Source: Gracilibacillus suaedae (GTDB lineage: Bacteria; Bacillota; Bacilli; Bacillales; Amphibacillaceae). Taken from it: a stretch of DNA of 64,000 nucleotides. Both the position numbers and the translations under genes were made by a program. Under the pieces are notes generated by a model. That model ran no database searches. It saw only the letters and a program-made list of their open reading frames with translations, and was not told the origin of the DNA. Positions 9,905 to 20,413 of the stretch are shown piece after piece (positions within the stretch are counted from its first letter, which is position 1; the number at the start of each line of letters is the position of its first letter). The stretch is taken from NCBI RefSeq assembly GCF_017599345.1, contig NZ_JAGFVL010000062.1:310001-374000 (forward strand), in the 5' to 3' direction.

Positions 9905-9999
9905 GAAATTCTACCTCCTAATATGCTTATTTTCCTTATTATACCTCATCAACAACTACACTAGCACTTTATTTGTCACCTTAGTACTGTTATGAATGT

Positions 10000-11361
10000 C
10001 TAGTTGCTTTTTCTCACACGCCATAACAATCCAGTTAATAATGCAGCGAAATAAAATACTAATGCAATCATCGTGTAAAGGTACATAATCGGTTGATCTT
10101 GAACATAACCGACAACCGGTATATTTAAAATCAACAATAAAGGAAAGCCAAATAACAATGCAGTTCCACTACCCATTACAAGATTATCGGTCGTATTGGA
10201 TTGGAATTTCGGGTCTACTGCTTTGACCAATGCCATGCCAGTTGAGATTGTTCCTGTCTGCATCCCGTAAAAACCTAAGATGTTTGGTAATGCATCAGCT
10301 GGAAATACTTTTGGAATAATCCATACAAAGAAAAGAATCGTCACCAGACCGCCGGCGGTTGTGATTAGTAATACCGGAATGAAGTAATCTTGTAAAGTAT
10401 ATATCGAAATGGCGGTAATAGCAGCAGCAATCATATAATCGAATGAGAATCCGGTGATCCGCTGTAACAAGTAATTATTCGGTATATGTTCGAGTTTAAT
10501 GCTCTTACCCTTGAGTTTATTTAAAATTATTCGAAATAGTACGGCATACAAGCTGCCAATAATAAAATGAAAACCAATCAACAGTTGCCCTAATGTTTCA
10601 CCAAAAGCGCCAATTGGTTGAAGTAAGTCGTTAAGACCATAAATAGTAAGATACGTTATAAAATAAATAGTACCTATTAAAGCGATCTGGAACGTCAATT
10701 TATCTATAGTATCTCCTGATGGAATTTCATCTGGCTCGATATCCTCTATTAATTTAGTATTTTCCTTTACTGGCTTGTCCTTGGATTGAAAGGAAAATCT
10801 TTTTGCTAATAGATTCATCATGATAATTCCAATTACAGTAGCCCAAATGAAACCAATTCCAGCAATTGACAGGCCGAGATTACCGCCACCCGTAACCCCT
10901 AATTCTTCCCATTGGGTACCGATTGAATATGCCTGGCCAGGACCTTGTCCAAAACCAAGTGGCAGCAGGAGACCGATACCTGGAAAAAAGTCTGGGAAAA
11001 ATATTCGGACTAGAAATAAAAAGATGCCGAAACCAACAATGCCTTGAATCACATAGCCGGCAACAATTAACATCCCAGCATTCATAATGGCAGGGCTGTT
11101 TTCTGTGTTCCGTTCTTTAAGTGAGATAGCAATAAATCCTATCGCCATGAAGTGATAGACAAGGTTACCCAACATATCTTGATCAAAAGGAATAATGCCT
11201 AAAAATTCCGTACCTAGCAGTAATCCGAGAAAGCCAGCAATCATCGAAGTAGGAATAATTAGCTTGCTTAGAAATGGAATTCGTGTTTTTAGTACAGTGG
11301 CTAGAGCTAAAATAATCGATAAGAAAATAAAATCCATTACAAAATTCCAAGTATCTGTCAT
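10000..11361 (-). CDS. gltS: Sodium/glutamate symporter (GltS/ESS family)
   Basis: A 453-aa integral membrane protein with about 12 hydrophobic segments, resembling sodium:glutamate symporters (TC 2.A.27). Conserved glycine-rich parts include LPLGFGQGPGQAYSIGTQWE and ILGFYGMQTGTISTGMALVK. The start at 11361 is set by AAAGGAAC upstream and by an ATGA overlap with the stop of the acyltransferase gene; a longer frame from 11418 lacks a ribosome site. Glutamate uptake fits a sodium-rich habitat and sits close to gdhA, but coupling to a lipid acyltransferase is unusual and unexplained. Confidence 0.85.
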   Translation of the reverse strand: MTDTWNFVMDFIFLSIILALATVLKTRIPFLSKLIIPTSMIAGFLGLLLGTEFLGIIPFDQDMLGNLVYHFMAIGFIAISLKERNTENSPAIMNAGMLIVAGYVIQGIVGFGIFLFLVRIFFPDFFPGIGLLLPLGFGQGPGQAYSIGTQWEELGVTGGGNLGLSIAGIGFIWATVIGIIMMNLLAKRFSFQSKDKPVKENTKLIEDIEPDEIPSGDTIDKLTFQIALIGTIYFITYLTIYGLNDLLQPIGAFGETLGQLLIGFHFIIGSLYAVLFRIILNKLKGKSIKLEHIPNNYLLQRITGFSFDYMIAAAITAISIYTLQDYFIPVLLITTAGGLVTILFFVWIIPKVFPADALPNILGFYGMQTGTISTGMALVKAVDPKFQSNTTDNLVMGSGTALLFGFPLLLILNIPVVGYVQDQPIMYLYTMIALVFYFAALLTGLLWRVRKSN

Positions 11362-12554
11362 GATGATTGTTCCTTTATAGCTAGTCTTGCTTTTAAGTGT
11401 TGAATCAATTGTATCCACATATAGGCAGATGCTCTTGAATTGGTGAAAGTGATCCGAAAAAGTGTGTCGCTGACAAAGAAATCTAGTTTATGATGAAAAA
11501 GAATGTTTAGCCCTTCCATATCTTCAAAAGAGAAGGACTTTAAATTACCATCAGTCGAGTATATATGGATGTGTTCCTTGTCTAATCGGATCGTTCCCTT
11601 CATTAATTTTCTGAGAGGCTGTTGTTCAATAGATTGATAGAATTCGACCTGCTCCTGGATTGCAGTCAGGGTATCTGTAGTCAGAGACAATTGATCAAGG
11701 TGTTGTTGTTGCCACTGTTTCCATTTAAAAGGTGTATCAAAATAAAGGGTATCGCCAGAATGAAAATATCCATGTTCCGTCAATTGAACTTGGTAGTCAC
11801 AGTTATGACACTGAAATTTATCATGATAAGACCACATATTGCCAATTGTGTGGCATGACGGGCAGGTATAAAGTAACCTCTCTAAATAATGAGCAATATG
11901 TTTACTGTGATAGCTATAGCCTTTTTCCCTTTGCCAGTCCATTTCATCGTGAAATAACGATTCGGTAAGCTGGTCATGGATAGTGGAGACAGGTAAGTTT
12001 ACTACATCCACGCCATCCCAGATTTTGTTGAAACTGAGTTCGATTATACCTTTTCTGTCGCCGTGCCCCCACCTTGGGTGTGTTAAATAACCTCCTTTTA
12101 TTTGTACTGCAACAACAGGAATTTTTAGTAGCTTTACTAATTTGGCAGTGGAATAAATGATTGGCTCTGTTACACCATCCCAGTTGCGTCCTCCTTCAGG
12201 AAACAAACCAATGACACGGTTGTGTTTCTTAGCCTTTAAGACATTACGGATAGTACTTGTATCATTTTTGAATTTTGTTTTGCGAATAGCACCGGTATAA
12301 TTTAATATTTTTTTTAGTAAAGGGTTGCGAAATAATGGTTCACCAGCAACAAAAGCGATAGGTTCATCGACAAATAGATTGATATATAAAGGATCCCAAT
12401 TGTTCACATGATTGCTGACAATTAAATAAGGAGGCTTTAAATCTTTTGTGTCATTCTGTGTCACTTGGAACTTAGTAATTCTATGTAAATGGAGTCGAAT
12501 AGCTGATAGTAATAGACGTTTCACCCATTTGTTAGGTTTTTTCTCTATGCTCAT
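11358..12554 (-). CDS. Lysophospholipid (1-acyl-glycerol-3-phosphate-type) acyltransferase with C-terminal zinc ribbon
   Basis: The N-terminal half is a PlsC-type acyltransferase: the HX4D motif lies at H49-D54 (NHVNNWD) and FPEG at 118-121 (FPEGGRNWDG). The C-terminal half (about 235-256) holds two CxxC pairs, CPSC and CHNC, that look like a zinc ribbon, followed by a mixed region of unknown role. It has 398 aa, longer than plain PlsC (about 200-250). It probably acylates a lysophospholipid at the membrane. AGAGAGGTAG precedes the ATG. The stop overlaps the gltS start, implying translational coupling. Confidence 0.85.
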   Translation of the reverse strand: MSIEKKPNKWVKRLLLSAIRLHLHRITKFQVTQNDTKDLKPPYLIVSNHVNNWDPLYINLFVDEPIAFVAGEPLFRNPLLKKILNYTGAIRKTKFKNDTSTIRNVLKAKKHNRVIGLFPEGGRNWDGVTEPIIYSTAKLVKLLKIPVVAVQIKGGYLTHPRWGHGDRKGIIELSFNKIWDGVDVVNLPVSTIHDQLTESLFHDEMDWQREKGYSYHSKHIAHYLERLLYTCPSCHTIGNMWSYHDKFQCHNCDYQVQLTEHGYFHSGDTLYFDTPFKWKQWQQQHLDQLSLTTDTLTAIQEQVEFYQSIEQQPLRKLMKGTIRLDKEHIHIYSTDGNLKSFSFEDMEGLNILFHHKLDFFVSDTLFRITFTNSRASAYMWIQLIQHLKARLAIKEQSS

Positions 12555-12665
12555 TTTACTACCTCTCTCTGTTCTTTCATTAGTAACACACCATTATTAT
12601 ACTATTATTCGGAGTGTGAAGTGAATATACGAGTGAAGGAATATCGAGATGAAGGGGAACGTCTT

Positions 12666-13160
12666 TTAAAATTTGGAAAGAAAGTATAAAATTAGCGCAA
12701 TGACCGTGTTAAACGAAGTAGTTATGTTGCCATGTTTGATGTGTATTTGCAACGTTCCGACTAATTACTTCGCTTTCACCCAAAGGGCATAAGTCAACAT
12801 CTGCTAAAAGCAAGCTTTCGCAGTGTATCCTATACCGCGGGCACGGCCTCAACTAACTTTGCAAAGTGGATTTTCAGCTCGGGCTATTCCTGCAGGAGTC
12901 TCCGTAATTAGTCTCCGCTATGAGGAGGTGCAACAACTCTTGTCATAAGTAATAGATTGAATTTTTACAATGGGTTGAAAAGATGCTATTTTGTGAGTAG
13001 AAACAACCGTGTTATTTCATGCTAGCGTGGTAGAGCATGATAATAGTGGCAGCCAGAGTGGTGGTTAAGTTGTTCAAGTATTTTACAATGGATGCTAGAG
13101 AAATGATAAATCTTTAGCTTTTAGTCATAAGAACTAAGAGGTTTTTAGCTCAGTTTTTCT
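12666..13160 (-). repeat. Long-hairpin dispersed element, family H, copy 2 (decayed) with flanks
   Basis: The gap between gdhA and the acyltransferase holds no gene. On the minus strand it contains the family core GCAAAGTTAGTTGAGG with CCGCGGGCACGG and CCTGCAGGAG arms (about 12766-12925). Its flanks match other copies: 13044-13160 resembles 1030-1126, and 12680-12760 resembles 57068-57150. Pairing of the outer arms is poorer than in the other copies. Confidence 0.6.
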
Positions 13161-13201
13161 TAAAAAGTATACACTTGTTCCGTTTGGACAAGTGTATACT
13201 T
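13158..13201 (-). terminator. Terminator of gdhA
   Basis: Perfect 14-bp stem AAGTATACACTTGT/ACAAGTGTATACTT (13165-13178 with 13188-13201), with a 9-nt loop. On the minus strand it is followed by TTTTTAAG. Confidence 0.88.
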
Positions 13202-13234
13202 CAAAACAGTTATTATATTATCAATTAGAATAAT

Positions 13235-14599
<1,365 letters not shown>

Positions 14600-14630
14600 T
14601 TATTTGTTCTCTCCTTACTTTTTTATTTTG

Positions 14631-14748
14631 ACCACGGCGAACCGTCCGCGGGCCTTGCATTTGTGGGGATCACGGACGGTAGCACCCTGATAAGTTTTGC
14701 TACCCACCAGTGGAAGCCACTGATGGAAGTCTTACTTTATATAGTAAG
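14631..14748 (+). repeat. Dispersed GGTGCTAACCGTC-type element, family G, copy 1
   Basis: It carries the family landmarks ACCGTCCG...CGGACGGT (a hairpin), CACCCTGATAAGTTTTGCTA, a second hairpin CCACCAGTGG/CCACTGATGG and the 3' end AAGTCTTACTTTATATAGT. Related copies: 16180-16250 (partial), 23199-23338, 39836-39944 and 55643-55755. All read in the same direction on the plus strand. Confidence 0.75.
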
Positions 14749-14876
14749 CATAAGCGTGACACCAATTTTTGTTCTATCTGTTTTATTTTGTCTAATTATT
14801 TTGAAAATAACTCGTTAATTAAGAGTGTATTATATCAATTTGGTCTAAACAATGCTCAGGTGAGATACAATTGATA

Positions 14877-16166
14877 TCATTTTGAGATAGGTTGTGTTGG
14901 TGTCGATAATTTTTTGTCGGAGGGAACAAAGTAAAGAATAATCATACCGATTACAAATAAAACAATAAGACTCAAAATACCTGCGTTCGAATGACCAGTA
15001 ATTTGTGCAGTGACACCTAAAAGTAGAGGGCCGGTAATCGAAGCAAATTTACCAAAAATATTATAAAAACCAAAAAATTCATTGGCATTATTTTTAGGAA
15101 TCAGTTTAGCGAAGTAGGAGCGACTTAATGCTTGAATTCCCCCTTGTGAAGAAGCGACAAGCATGGCAAGAATCCAAAAGTCAATTGCTGTTTCTAGAAA
15201 ATAACCATAAATACAAACGATAATATAAACAACAATACCAACATTTAACATGGATTTGGCAGAGAATCGATTTGCTAATCTACCATATATAATAGAAAGA
15301 GGAGCGGCAACTACTTGTGTGACAAGTAAAACTACTAGTAGAACAGTTGAGCTAAGACCGACATCTGTCCCGTAGGCTGTAGACATGGAAATAATGGTAC
15401 CTACCCCGTCGATGTAGAAAAAATAAGCAATTAAAAAAATAGTTAAGTATTTATATTCTTTTACGTGTTTGATTGTTTGAAATAATCTTTTGAAGCTTTG
15501 GCGAATTGGTTGAGAATCGCGCTCTACGAAATGTATCTGTTTCACATTTCTCATCATAGGAATAGCAAAAGTAGCCCACCATAAACAAGTAATAAGAAAC
15601 GCTATTTTACTTGCTGTAGTGCTACTGATAGGTAGTATACCCTGTTGAGCTAATAATATAATGGCAATACTTATGACAAAAGGAATAGCACTACCGATAT
15701 AACCAAGTCCAAATCCACGGGCAGATACTTGATTCATTCGGTTATCATCGGTGACATCCACAAGGAAACCATCATAAAACACATTAGCTCCGGTAGAACC
15801 GAGTGACGCTAAAGTAAAGACAATCAGTAAAAGTAACCATTGGCCTTCTGGCACGAAAATAAGTGCGGAAGTCGAAAAAATACCCACCCCCATAAAGCTT
15901 AAAAAGAATTTCTTTTTCAATCCTTTGTAATCCGCTATTGTTCCCAGAATTGGTCCAATCATAGCCAATATAAATGTAAACACAGAAATGGTGTAACCTA
16001 GATATGCTGTAGAATCTGCTCCGGAAATACCTGCATCGGTTGCTTGTGCTTTGTAATAAATAGGAAAAATAGCCGTGGTAATGATAACGGAAAATGCGGA
16101 GCTTCCCCAATCGTAAAACATCCAACTATTCTCTTGCTTTGTGAATTTTTTCATAACCTCACCCAT
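14877..16166 (-). CDS. MFS transporter, UMF1/Atg22-like family
   Basis: A 429-aa integral membrane protein with about 12 hydrophobic segments. The N-terminal WMFYDWGSSAFSVIITTAIF is the hallmark of the UMF1 (Atg22-like) branch of the major facilitator superfamily, followed by GPILGTIADYKGLKKK. Substrate is unknown; yeast Atg22 exports amino acids from vacuoles, but bacterial members are mostly uncharacterised. Start: the ATG at 16166 has AAAGGA upstream; a second ATG four codons on (MKKFTKQEN) is also plausible. It appears monocistronic. Confidence 0.85.
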   Translation of the reverse strand: MGEVMKKFTKQENSWMFYDWGSSAFSVIITTAIFPIYYKAQATDAGISGADSTAYLGYTISVFTFILAMIGPILGTIADYKGLKKKFFLSFMGVGIFSTSALIFVPEGQWLLLLIVFTLASLGSTGANVFYDGFLVDVTDDNRMNQVSARGFGLGYIGSAIPFVISIAIILLAQQGILPISSTTASKIAFLITCLWWATFAIPMMRNVKQIHFVERDSQPIRQSFKRLFQTIKHVKEYKYLTIFLIAYFFYIDGVGTIISMSTAYGTDVGLSSTVLLVVLLVTQVVAAPLSIIYGRLANRFSAKSMLNVGIVVYIIVCIYGYFLETAIDFWILAMLVASSQGGIQALSRSYFAKLIPKNNANEFFGFYNIFGKFASITGPLLLGVTAQITGHSNAGILSLIVLFVIGMIILYFVPSDKKLSTPTQPISK

Positions 16167-16179
16167 CCTTTTCCTTTGT

Positions 16180-16250
16180 AACGGACGCTAATTTGCTGAT
16201 TACTAACCATCAGTGGGGTTTTAGTCCGCTGATGGAGGTCTCACTTTATT
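16180..16250 (+). repeat. Dispersed family G element, copy 2 (partial)
   Basis: Only the 3' half is present: ACGGACGCTAA, then a hairpin CCATCAGTGG/CCGCTGATGG (16208-16217 with about 16227-16236) and AGGTCTCACTTTATTTTACTA. The stem sequence matches copy 1 while the loop differs. Confidence 0.65.
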
Positions 16251-16368
16251 TTACTAGATTCTACAAAGAAAGACACATAAATACTGGTCAAAATTTACAG
16301 AAGTTTAATATTGATGAAAACGGGAACATTAAGAACAACCATATATTAAAAACGAAAGGATGATGATC

Positions 16369-16710
16369 ATGTATAAAACAATTCAAGCTTTTTTTAAGAC
16401 GGAAGATGACGCGGAAACCGTAAGAGCCGAGCTCAATAAATTGAAAACAAATGATATTATAGTCGACCGATTACAAGATCAAGGTCAAACTATATTGCTA
16501 GCTCCGATAACTTTCTCGGGTAACTATTCTACAGGGATGGGAGCTGGTGGAAGCATCGTACCTGGATTTATAGCGGAAGAGGGAGACGGAGATGATACTC
16601 CTAGAGAACATACGATTGAATGTGAAGTATCGGAAGATGATTACCCCGAAGCATTAAAAATAATTATGGAAAATGATGGACACGTGGATAAAAATACATT
16701 TGAAGGATAA
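16369..16710 (+). CDS. Hypothetical small acidic protein
   Basis: I do not recognise a named family. The 113-aa product begins YKTIQAFFKTEDDAETVRAE, has a central glycine-rich turn (STGMGAGGSIVPGF) and a second half ending in the acidic stretch ECEVSEDDYPEALKIIMEN. The beta-alpha-beta rhythm at both ends resembles a ferredoxin-like or general-stress-protein (YflT-like) fold, but this is a guess from pattern only. The start is the ATG at 16369, because GAAAGGATG overlaps earlier in-frame ATGs. A good terminator follows, so it is monocistronic. Confidence 0.75.
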   Translation: MYKTIQAFFKTEDDAETVRAELNKLKTNDIIVDRLQDQGQTILLAPITFSGNYSTGMGAGGSIVPGFIAEEGDGDDTPREHTIECEVSEDDYPEALKIIMENDGHVDKNTFEG

Positions 16711-16719
16711 GATAAGCAA

Positions 16720-16760
16720 AGAGGCTAACTATTGACTTTATATAGTTAGTCTCTCTTTCT
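16720..16760 (+). terminator. Terminator
   Basis: AGAGGCTAACTAT (16720-16732) pairs with ATAGTTAGTCTCT (16742-16754) with one G-U pair. CTTTCT follows. Confidence 0.8.
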
Positions 16761-16795
16761 ATTTAGTTTCGGATGCAATTTAACAAATCTTTTCG

Positions 16796-16851
16796 TTGAC
16801 AATCTTGTATATACAAGTTAAGATGAAAACGTAATCACTTGTATATACAAG
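16796..16851 (+). promoter_or_regulatory. treP promoter with two TreR operators and a cre-like site
   Basis: TTGACA (16796-16801) and TAAGAT (16819-16824) are 17 nt apart. The palindrome CTTGTATATACAAG occurs twice, filling the spacer (16804-16817) and again downstream of the start point (16838-16851), 34 bp centre to centre. This matches the TTGTATATACAA operator known for TreR of Bacillus. Between them TGAAAACGTAATCA (16824-16837) fits the CcpA cre consensus at 13 of 14 positions. Expected control: TreR repression relieved by trehalose-6-phosphate, plus glucose repression. Confidence 0.88.
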
Positions 16852-16877
16852 AATATTTTCATCAAGGAGGAAGAACA

Positions 16878-18320
16878 GTGAGCAAGTTTACAGATCCTGC
16901 AAAAGAATTGTTGGATAAAATCGGTGGTAGTGAAAATATCTCCGTTGTTACACATTGTGCGACGAGAATGCGTTTTGTATTAATTGACCCAAGCAAAGCA
17001 GATGTGGATGCAATAGAGGATGTTGATATAGTGAAAGGAACATTTACACAGGCAGGTCAATTTCAAGTTATTGTAGGGAATGAAGTAGCTTCTTTTTATA
17101 ATGAGTTTACCAAAATAGCGGGAGTAGGGGATACTTCCAAAGAAGATGCAAAAGAAGCTGCCAAGCAAAATATGAATATTATCCAACGTTTAGTAGCGCA
17201 TTTAGCTGATATCTTTACACCTATTATCCCTGCATTAGTTGTTGGTGGTCTTATTTTAGGTTTTCGTAATGTTATCGGGGATATTGAAATGGTTAACAAC
17301 GGTACACAGACGTTGGCAGAAACTTCTCAGTTTTGGACTGGTTTATATGACTTCTTATGGTTAATTGGGGAAGCGATATTCCACTTCTTACCGGTCGCCA
17401 TCACTTGGTCTATTTCGAGAAAAATGGGTACAACCCAAGTACTAGGTATTGTTTTAGGTATTACGCTAGTTTCTCCGCAACTGTTAAATGCCTATGGAGT
17501 CGCTGGTGCCGAAGAGATTCCGGTATGGGACTTCGGTTTTGCGCAGATTGATATGATTGGTTATCAAGCACAAGTTATTCCGGCCATTTTAGCTGGATTC
17601 GTATTAGCGTATTTAGAGATCTGGTTGCGTAAAGTAATTCCGCAAGTAGTTTCAATGATTTTTGTACCATTCTTTGCATTAATACCGGCTGTTTTAGTAG
17701 CCCATGTTGTATTAGGACCAATCGGATGGGAAATTGGTTCATGGATCTCCAATATTGTATATAACGGTTTAACTTCAGCATTTGGTTGGTTGTTTGCTGC
17801 TGTATTTGGTTTTGCGTATGCACCATTAGTTATCACAGGTTTACATCATATGACGAATGCGATTGATTTACAGTTGATGAGTGAATTTGACGGAACGAAC
17901 CTTTGGCCAATGATTGCATTATCAAATATCGCACAAGGTTCAGCGGTTGTTGCCATGATCTACTTGAACCGTAAAGACAAAAAAGAACAACAAGTATCGG
18001 TTCCAGCAGCAATCTCCTGTTATTTAGGTGTAACCGAACCAGCTTTATTTGGTATTAATTTACGTTATTTATTCCCGTTTATTGCAGGTATGACGGGTTC
18101 TGCAATTGCAGCAGTCGTATCAGTCGGGTCTGGTGTTATGGCGAATTCCATCGGTGTAGGTGGTATACCAGGAATTTTATCGATTCAAGTACCACATATG
18201 CTCATGTTTACCGTAGCGATGCTGATCGCGATTGTTGTGCCATTTATCCTAACTGTTATTCTAGCAAGAACTAAAATGGGTAAAGACGCATATGATCGCC
18301 TAGGAAAAACAAGATCATAA
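16878..18320 (+). CDS. treP: PTS trehalose transporter subunit IIBC
   Basis: Takes up trehalose and phosphorylates it to trehalose-6-phosphate. The start is GTG at 16878 with AAGGAGG upstream, giving 480 aa; the longer frame from 16839 runs through the operator. The EIIB domain (about 1-85) has the phosphorylated cysteine C27 in THCATRMRF. The EIIC domain (about 105-475) has some ten membrane segments and the signatures TGLHHMTNAIDLQ and CYLGVTEPALFGIN. There is no EIIA domain, so phosphate must come from another EIIA such as that of the glucose PTS. It is followed by treA and treR. Confidence 0.93.
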   Translation: MSKFTDPAKELLDKIGGSENISVVTHCATRMRFVLIDPSKADVDAIEDVDIVKGTFTQAGQFQVIVGNEVASFYNEFTKIAGVGDTSKEDAKEAAKQNMNIIQRLVAHLADIFTPIIPALVVGGLILGFRNVIGDIEMVNNGTQTLAETSQFWTGLYDFLWLIGEAIFHFLPVAITWSISRKMGTTQVLGIVLGITLVSPQLLNAYGVAGAEEIPVWDFGFAQIDMIGYQAQVIPAILAGFVLAYLEIWLRKVIPQVVSMIFVPFFALIPAVLVAHVVLGPIGWEIGSWISNIVYNGLTSAFGWLFAAVFGFAYAPLVITGLHHMTNAIDLQLMSEFDGTNLWPMIALSNIAQGSAVVAMIYLNRKDKKEQQVSVPAAISCYLGVTEPALFGINLRYLFPFIAGMTGSAIAAVVSVGSGVMANSIGVGGIPGILSIQVPHMLMFTVAMLIAIVVPFILTVILARTKMGKDAYDRLGKTRS

Positions 18321-18339
18321 TAAAAGAGTGAACATAAAA

Positions 18340-18576
18340 CATAAACTGCGAAATAGCGTGGACTTCCAAGTAAATCTGGGCTGTGCGCGGACATTTGTTC
18401 CGCTATTTGTGACAAAAGTTCCGTTTTTAGGGTGGTCACGGACATCTATTCCGCTATTTATCATAAATAGTACTAATTGAAGTCAAAATGAACCAAATAA
18501 AGGATTCAATGTCCGCAAACATCGAAAAGCAGGTGATTTTCAATCAAATAACGCACTAAATGTCCGCTCAATAAAT
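18340..18576 (+). repeat. 237-bp dispersed repeat, family K, copy 1
   Basis: It is collinear with 54001-54237 without gaps; I count about 26 differences (about 89% identity). Internal features are repeated GCGGACAT..TTCCGCTATT motifs in both directions. It lies between treP and treA. I see no open reading frame of interest in it. The rest of the gap (18577-18716) shows only the treA ribosome site. Confidence 0.85.
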
Positions 18577-18716
18577 GTCAGTACCCAGTTGAATTTTCAC
18601 AACTTCGCAGTTTATATCTACTTCGCATCAGGATTGGTCGCGATCTGTATTCATATTCGGAAATCAGGAGCTGATACAATAAAAATTTCATCACAGATCA
18701 ACAGGAGGGTAAATGT

Positions 18717-20396
18717 ATGGACGAGAAATGGTGGCAAAAATCTGTTGTCTATCAGATATATCCGAAAAGCTTCAATGATACTACGGGCAACGGTGTTGGA
18801 GATATCCCAGGTATTATTGAAAAATTAGATTACTTGAAAAAGTTAGGGGTCGATGTACTCTGGTTGACACCTATTTATGCATCACCACAAAAGGATAATG
18901 GATACGACATATCTGACTACTATTCCATTCACCCTGAATATGGCACAATGGAGGACTTCGAAAAATTATTAGATGAAGCACACCATCGTGACATCAAAAT
19001 TATTATGGATATTGTTGTAAACCATACCTCAACGGAACACCAATGGTTCAAAGAAGCTAGTCGATCCAAGGATAATCGGTATCGAGATTATTACATTTGG
19101 AAAGAAGGAGAAGCTGGTAACCCACCAACCAATTGGCAATCAAAGTTCGGCGGTTCTGCCTGGCAATATGACGAAAAAACTAGCGAATATTATTTACATC
19201 TATTTGACGTTACGCAAGCAGACTTAAATTGGGAAAATGAAGCGGTACGGGACGATGTTTATCAAATGATGAATTTTTGGCTAGATAAGGGAGTGGATGG
19301 ATTTCGCTTAGATGTTATAAACCTTATTTCCAAAGATCAACGCTTCCCTGATGATGATGGCAGTGTAACACCAGGAGACGGAAGAAAGTTTTATACGGAT
19401 GGACCGAGAGTGCATGAGTTTTTACACGAAATGAATCAACAAGTATTTAAGAACCGTGAAACGATGACTGTTGGTGAAATGTCATCAACAACAATGGATG
19501 ATTGTATTCAATATTCTAATCCCAAAAGTGAAGAGTTAGATATGACTTTTAATTTCCACCATTTAAAAGTCGATTATCCTAATGGTGAGAAATGGACTAA
19601 AGGACCGTTTGATTTCCTAGAGTTAAAACAAATCCTGTCCAAATGGCAGATAGGAATGCAGCAAGGTGGAGGTTGGAACGCATTGTTCTGGTGTAATCAT
19701 GATCAGCCAAGGATAGTGTCGCGATTTGGGGATGATAAACACTATCACAAAGAATCGGCAAAAATGTTAGCAACAACCATTCATTTAATGCAAGGGACAC
19801 CATATATTTATCAAGGGGAAGAGTTTGGTATGACAAATCCCGGATTTGAAAGCATCGATCAATACCGTGATGTGGAATCCATAAATATGTATAACATCAA
19901 AAAAGAAGAAGGTATGCCAGAAGAAGAGATTATGGCAATTTTAAAAGAAAAATCACGTGACAATTCTCGTACACCTGTACAATGGAATGCCAAGGAGTAT
20001 GCAGGATTTACAGATGCGGAACCATGGATAGGTCTCCCAGGTAATTTTACGACTATTAATGCTGAACAGGCTATTGCGGATAAAGAGTCTGTTTTTTATC
20101 ATTACCAACGATTAATTCAAATGAGAAAAGAATATCAGGTCATAACGGATGGAAGTTATCAACTGATTTTACCAGATGATCTTGCCATTTTTGCTTATTT
20201 ACGAGAAAATGATCAAGAAAGCATGTTAGTAATAAACAACTTTTATGCTGAGGAAGTGACGTTAGATTTACCAAGAGAAGTGAAAGAACGATTTGAAAGA
20301 GGAGAGGTTATTCTTTCTAATTATCAGCAGCTGCCAACTCAATTGGAGAACGCCACGTTGCGTCCTTATGAATCATTTGTTTTCTATATTAAGTAA
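18717..20396 (+). CDS. treA: Alpha,alpha-phosphotrehalase
   Basis: Cytoplasmic glycoside hydrolase family 13 enzyme that splits trehalose-6-phosphate into glucose and glucose-6-phosphate. The 559-aa length is typical. Catalytic residues can be placed as nucleophile D199 (GFRLDV), acid/base E254 (TVGEMS) and D329 (CNHDQPR). The early motifs QIYPKSFNDTTGNGVGDIPG and DIVVNHTSTEHQW are those of TreA/TreC. AGGAGGGTAAATGT precedes the ATG. It lies between treP (with the K repeat between them) and treR, and is expected to be induced by trehalose. Confidence 0.94.
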   Translation: MDEKWWQKSVVYQIYPKSFNDTTGNGVGDIPGIIEKLDYLKKLGVDVLWLTPIYASPQKDNGYDISDYYSIHPEYGTMEDFEKLLDEAHHRDIKIIMDIVVNHTSTEHQWFKEASRSKDNRYRDYYIWKEGEAGNPPTNWQSKFGGSAWQYDEKTSEYYLHLFDVTQADLNWENEAVRDDVYQMMNFWLDKGVDGFRLDVINLISKDQRFPDDDGSVTPGDGRKFYTDGPRVHEFLHEMNQQVFKNRETMTVGEMSSTTMDDCIQYSNPKSEELDMTFNFHHLKVDYPNGEKWTKGPFDFLELKQILSKWQIGMQQGGGWNALFWCNHDQPRIVSRFGDDKHYHKESAKMLATTIHLMQGTPYIYQGEEFGMTNPGFESIDQYRDVESINMYNIKKEEGMPEEEIMAILKEKSRDNSRTPVQWNAKEYAGFTDAEPWIGLPGNFTTINAEQAIADKESVFYHYQRLIQMRKEYQVITDGSYQLILPDDLAIFAYLRENDQESMLVINNFYAEEVTLDLPREVKERFERGEVILSNYQQLPTQLENATLRPYESFVFYIK

Positions 20397-20413
20397 TAGA
20401 TGGGGATAATGAA

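Noticed and set aside
14631-14748. Family G element as a riboswitch of gdhA
   Set aside because: The element reads on the plus strand while gdhA is on the minus strand, and the same element occurs beside unrelated genes.
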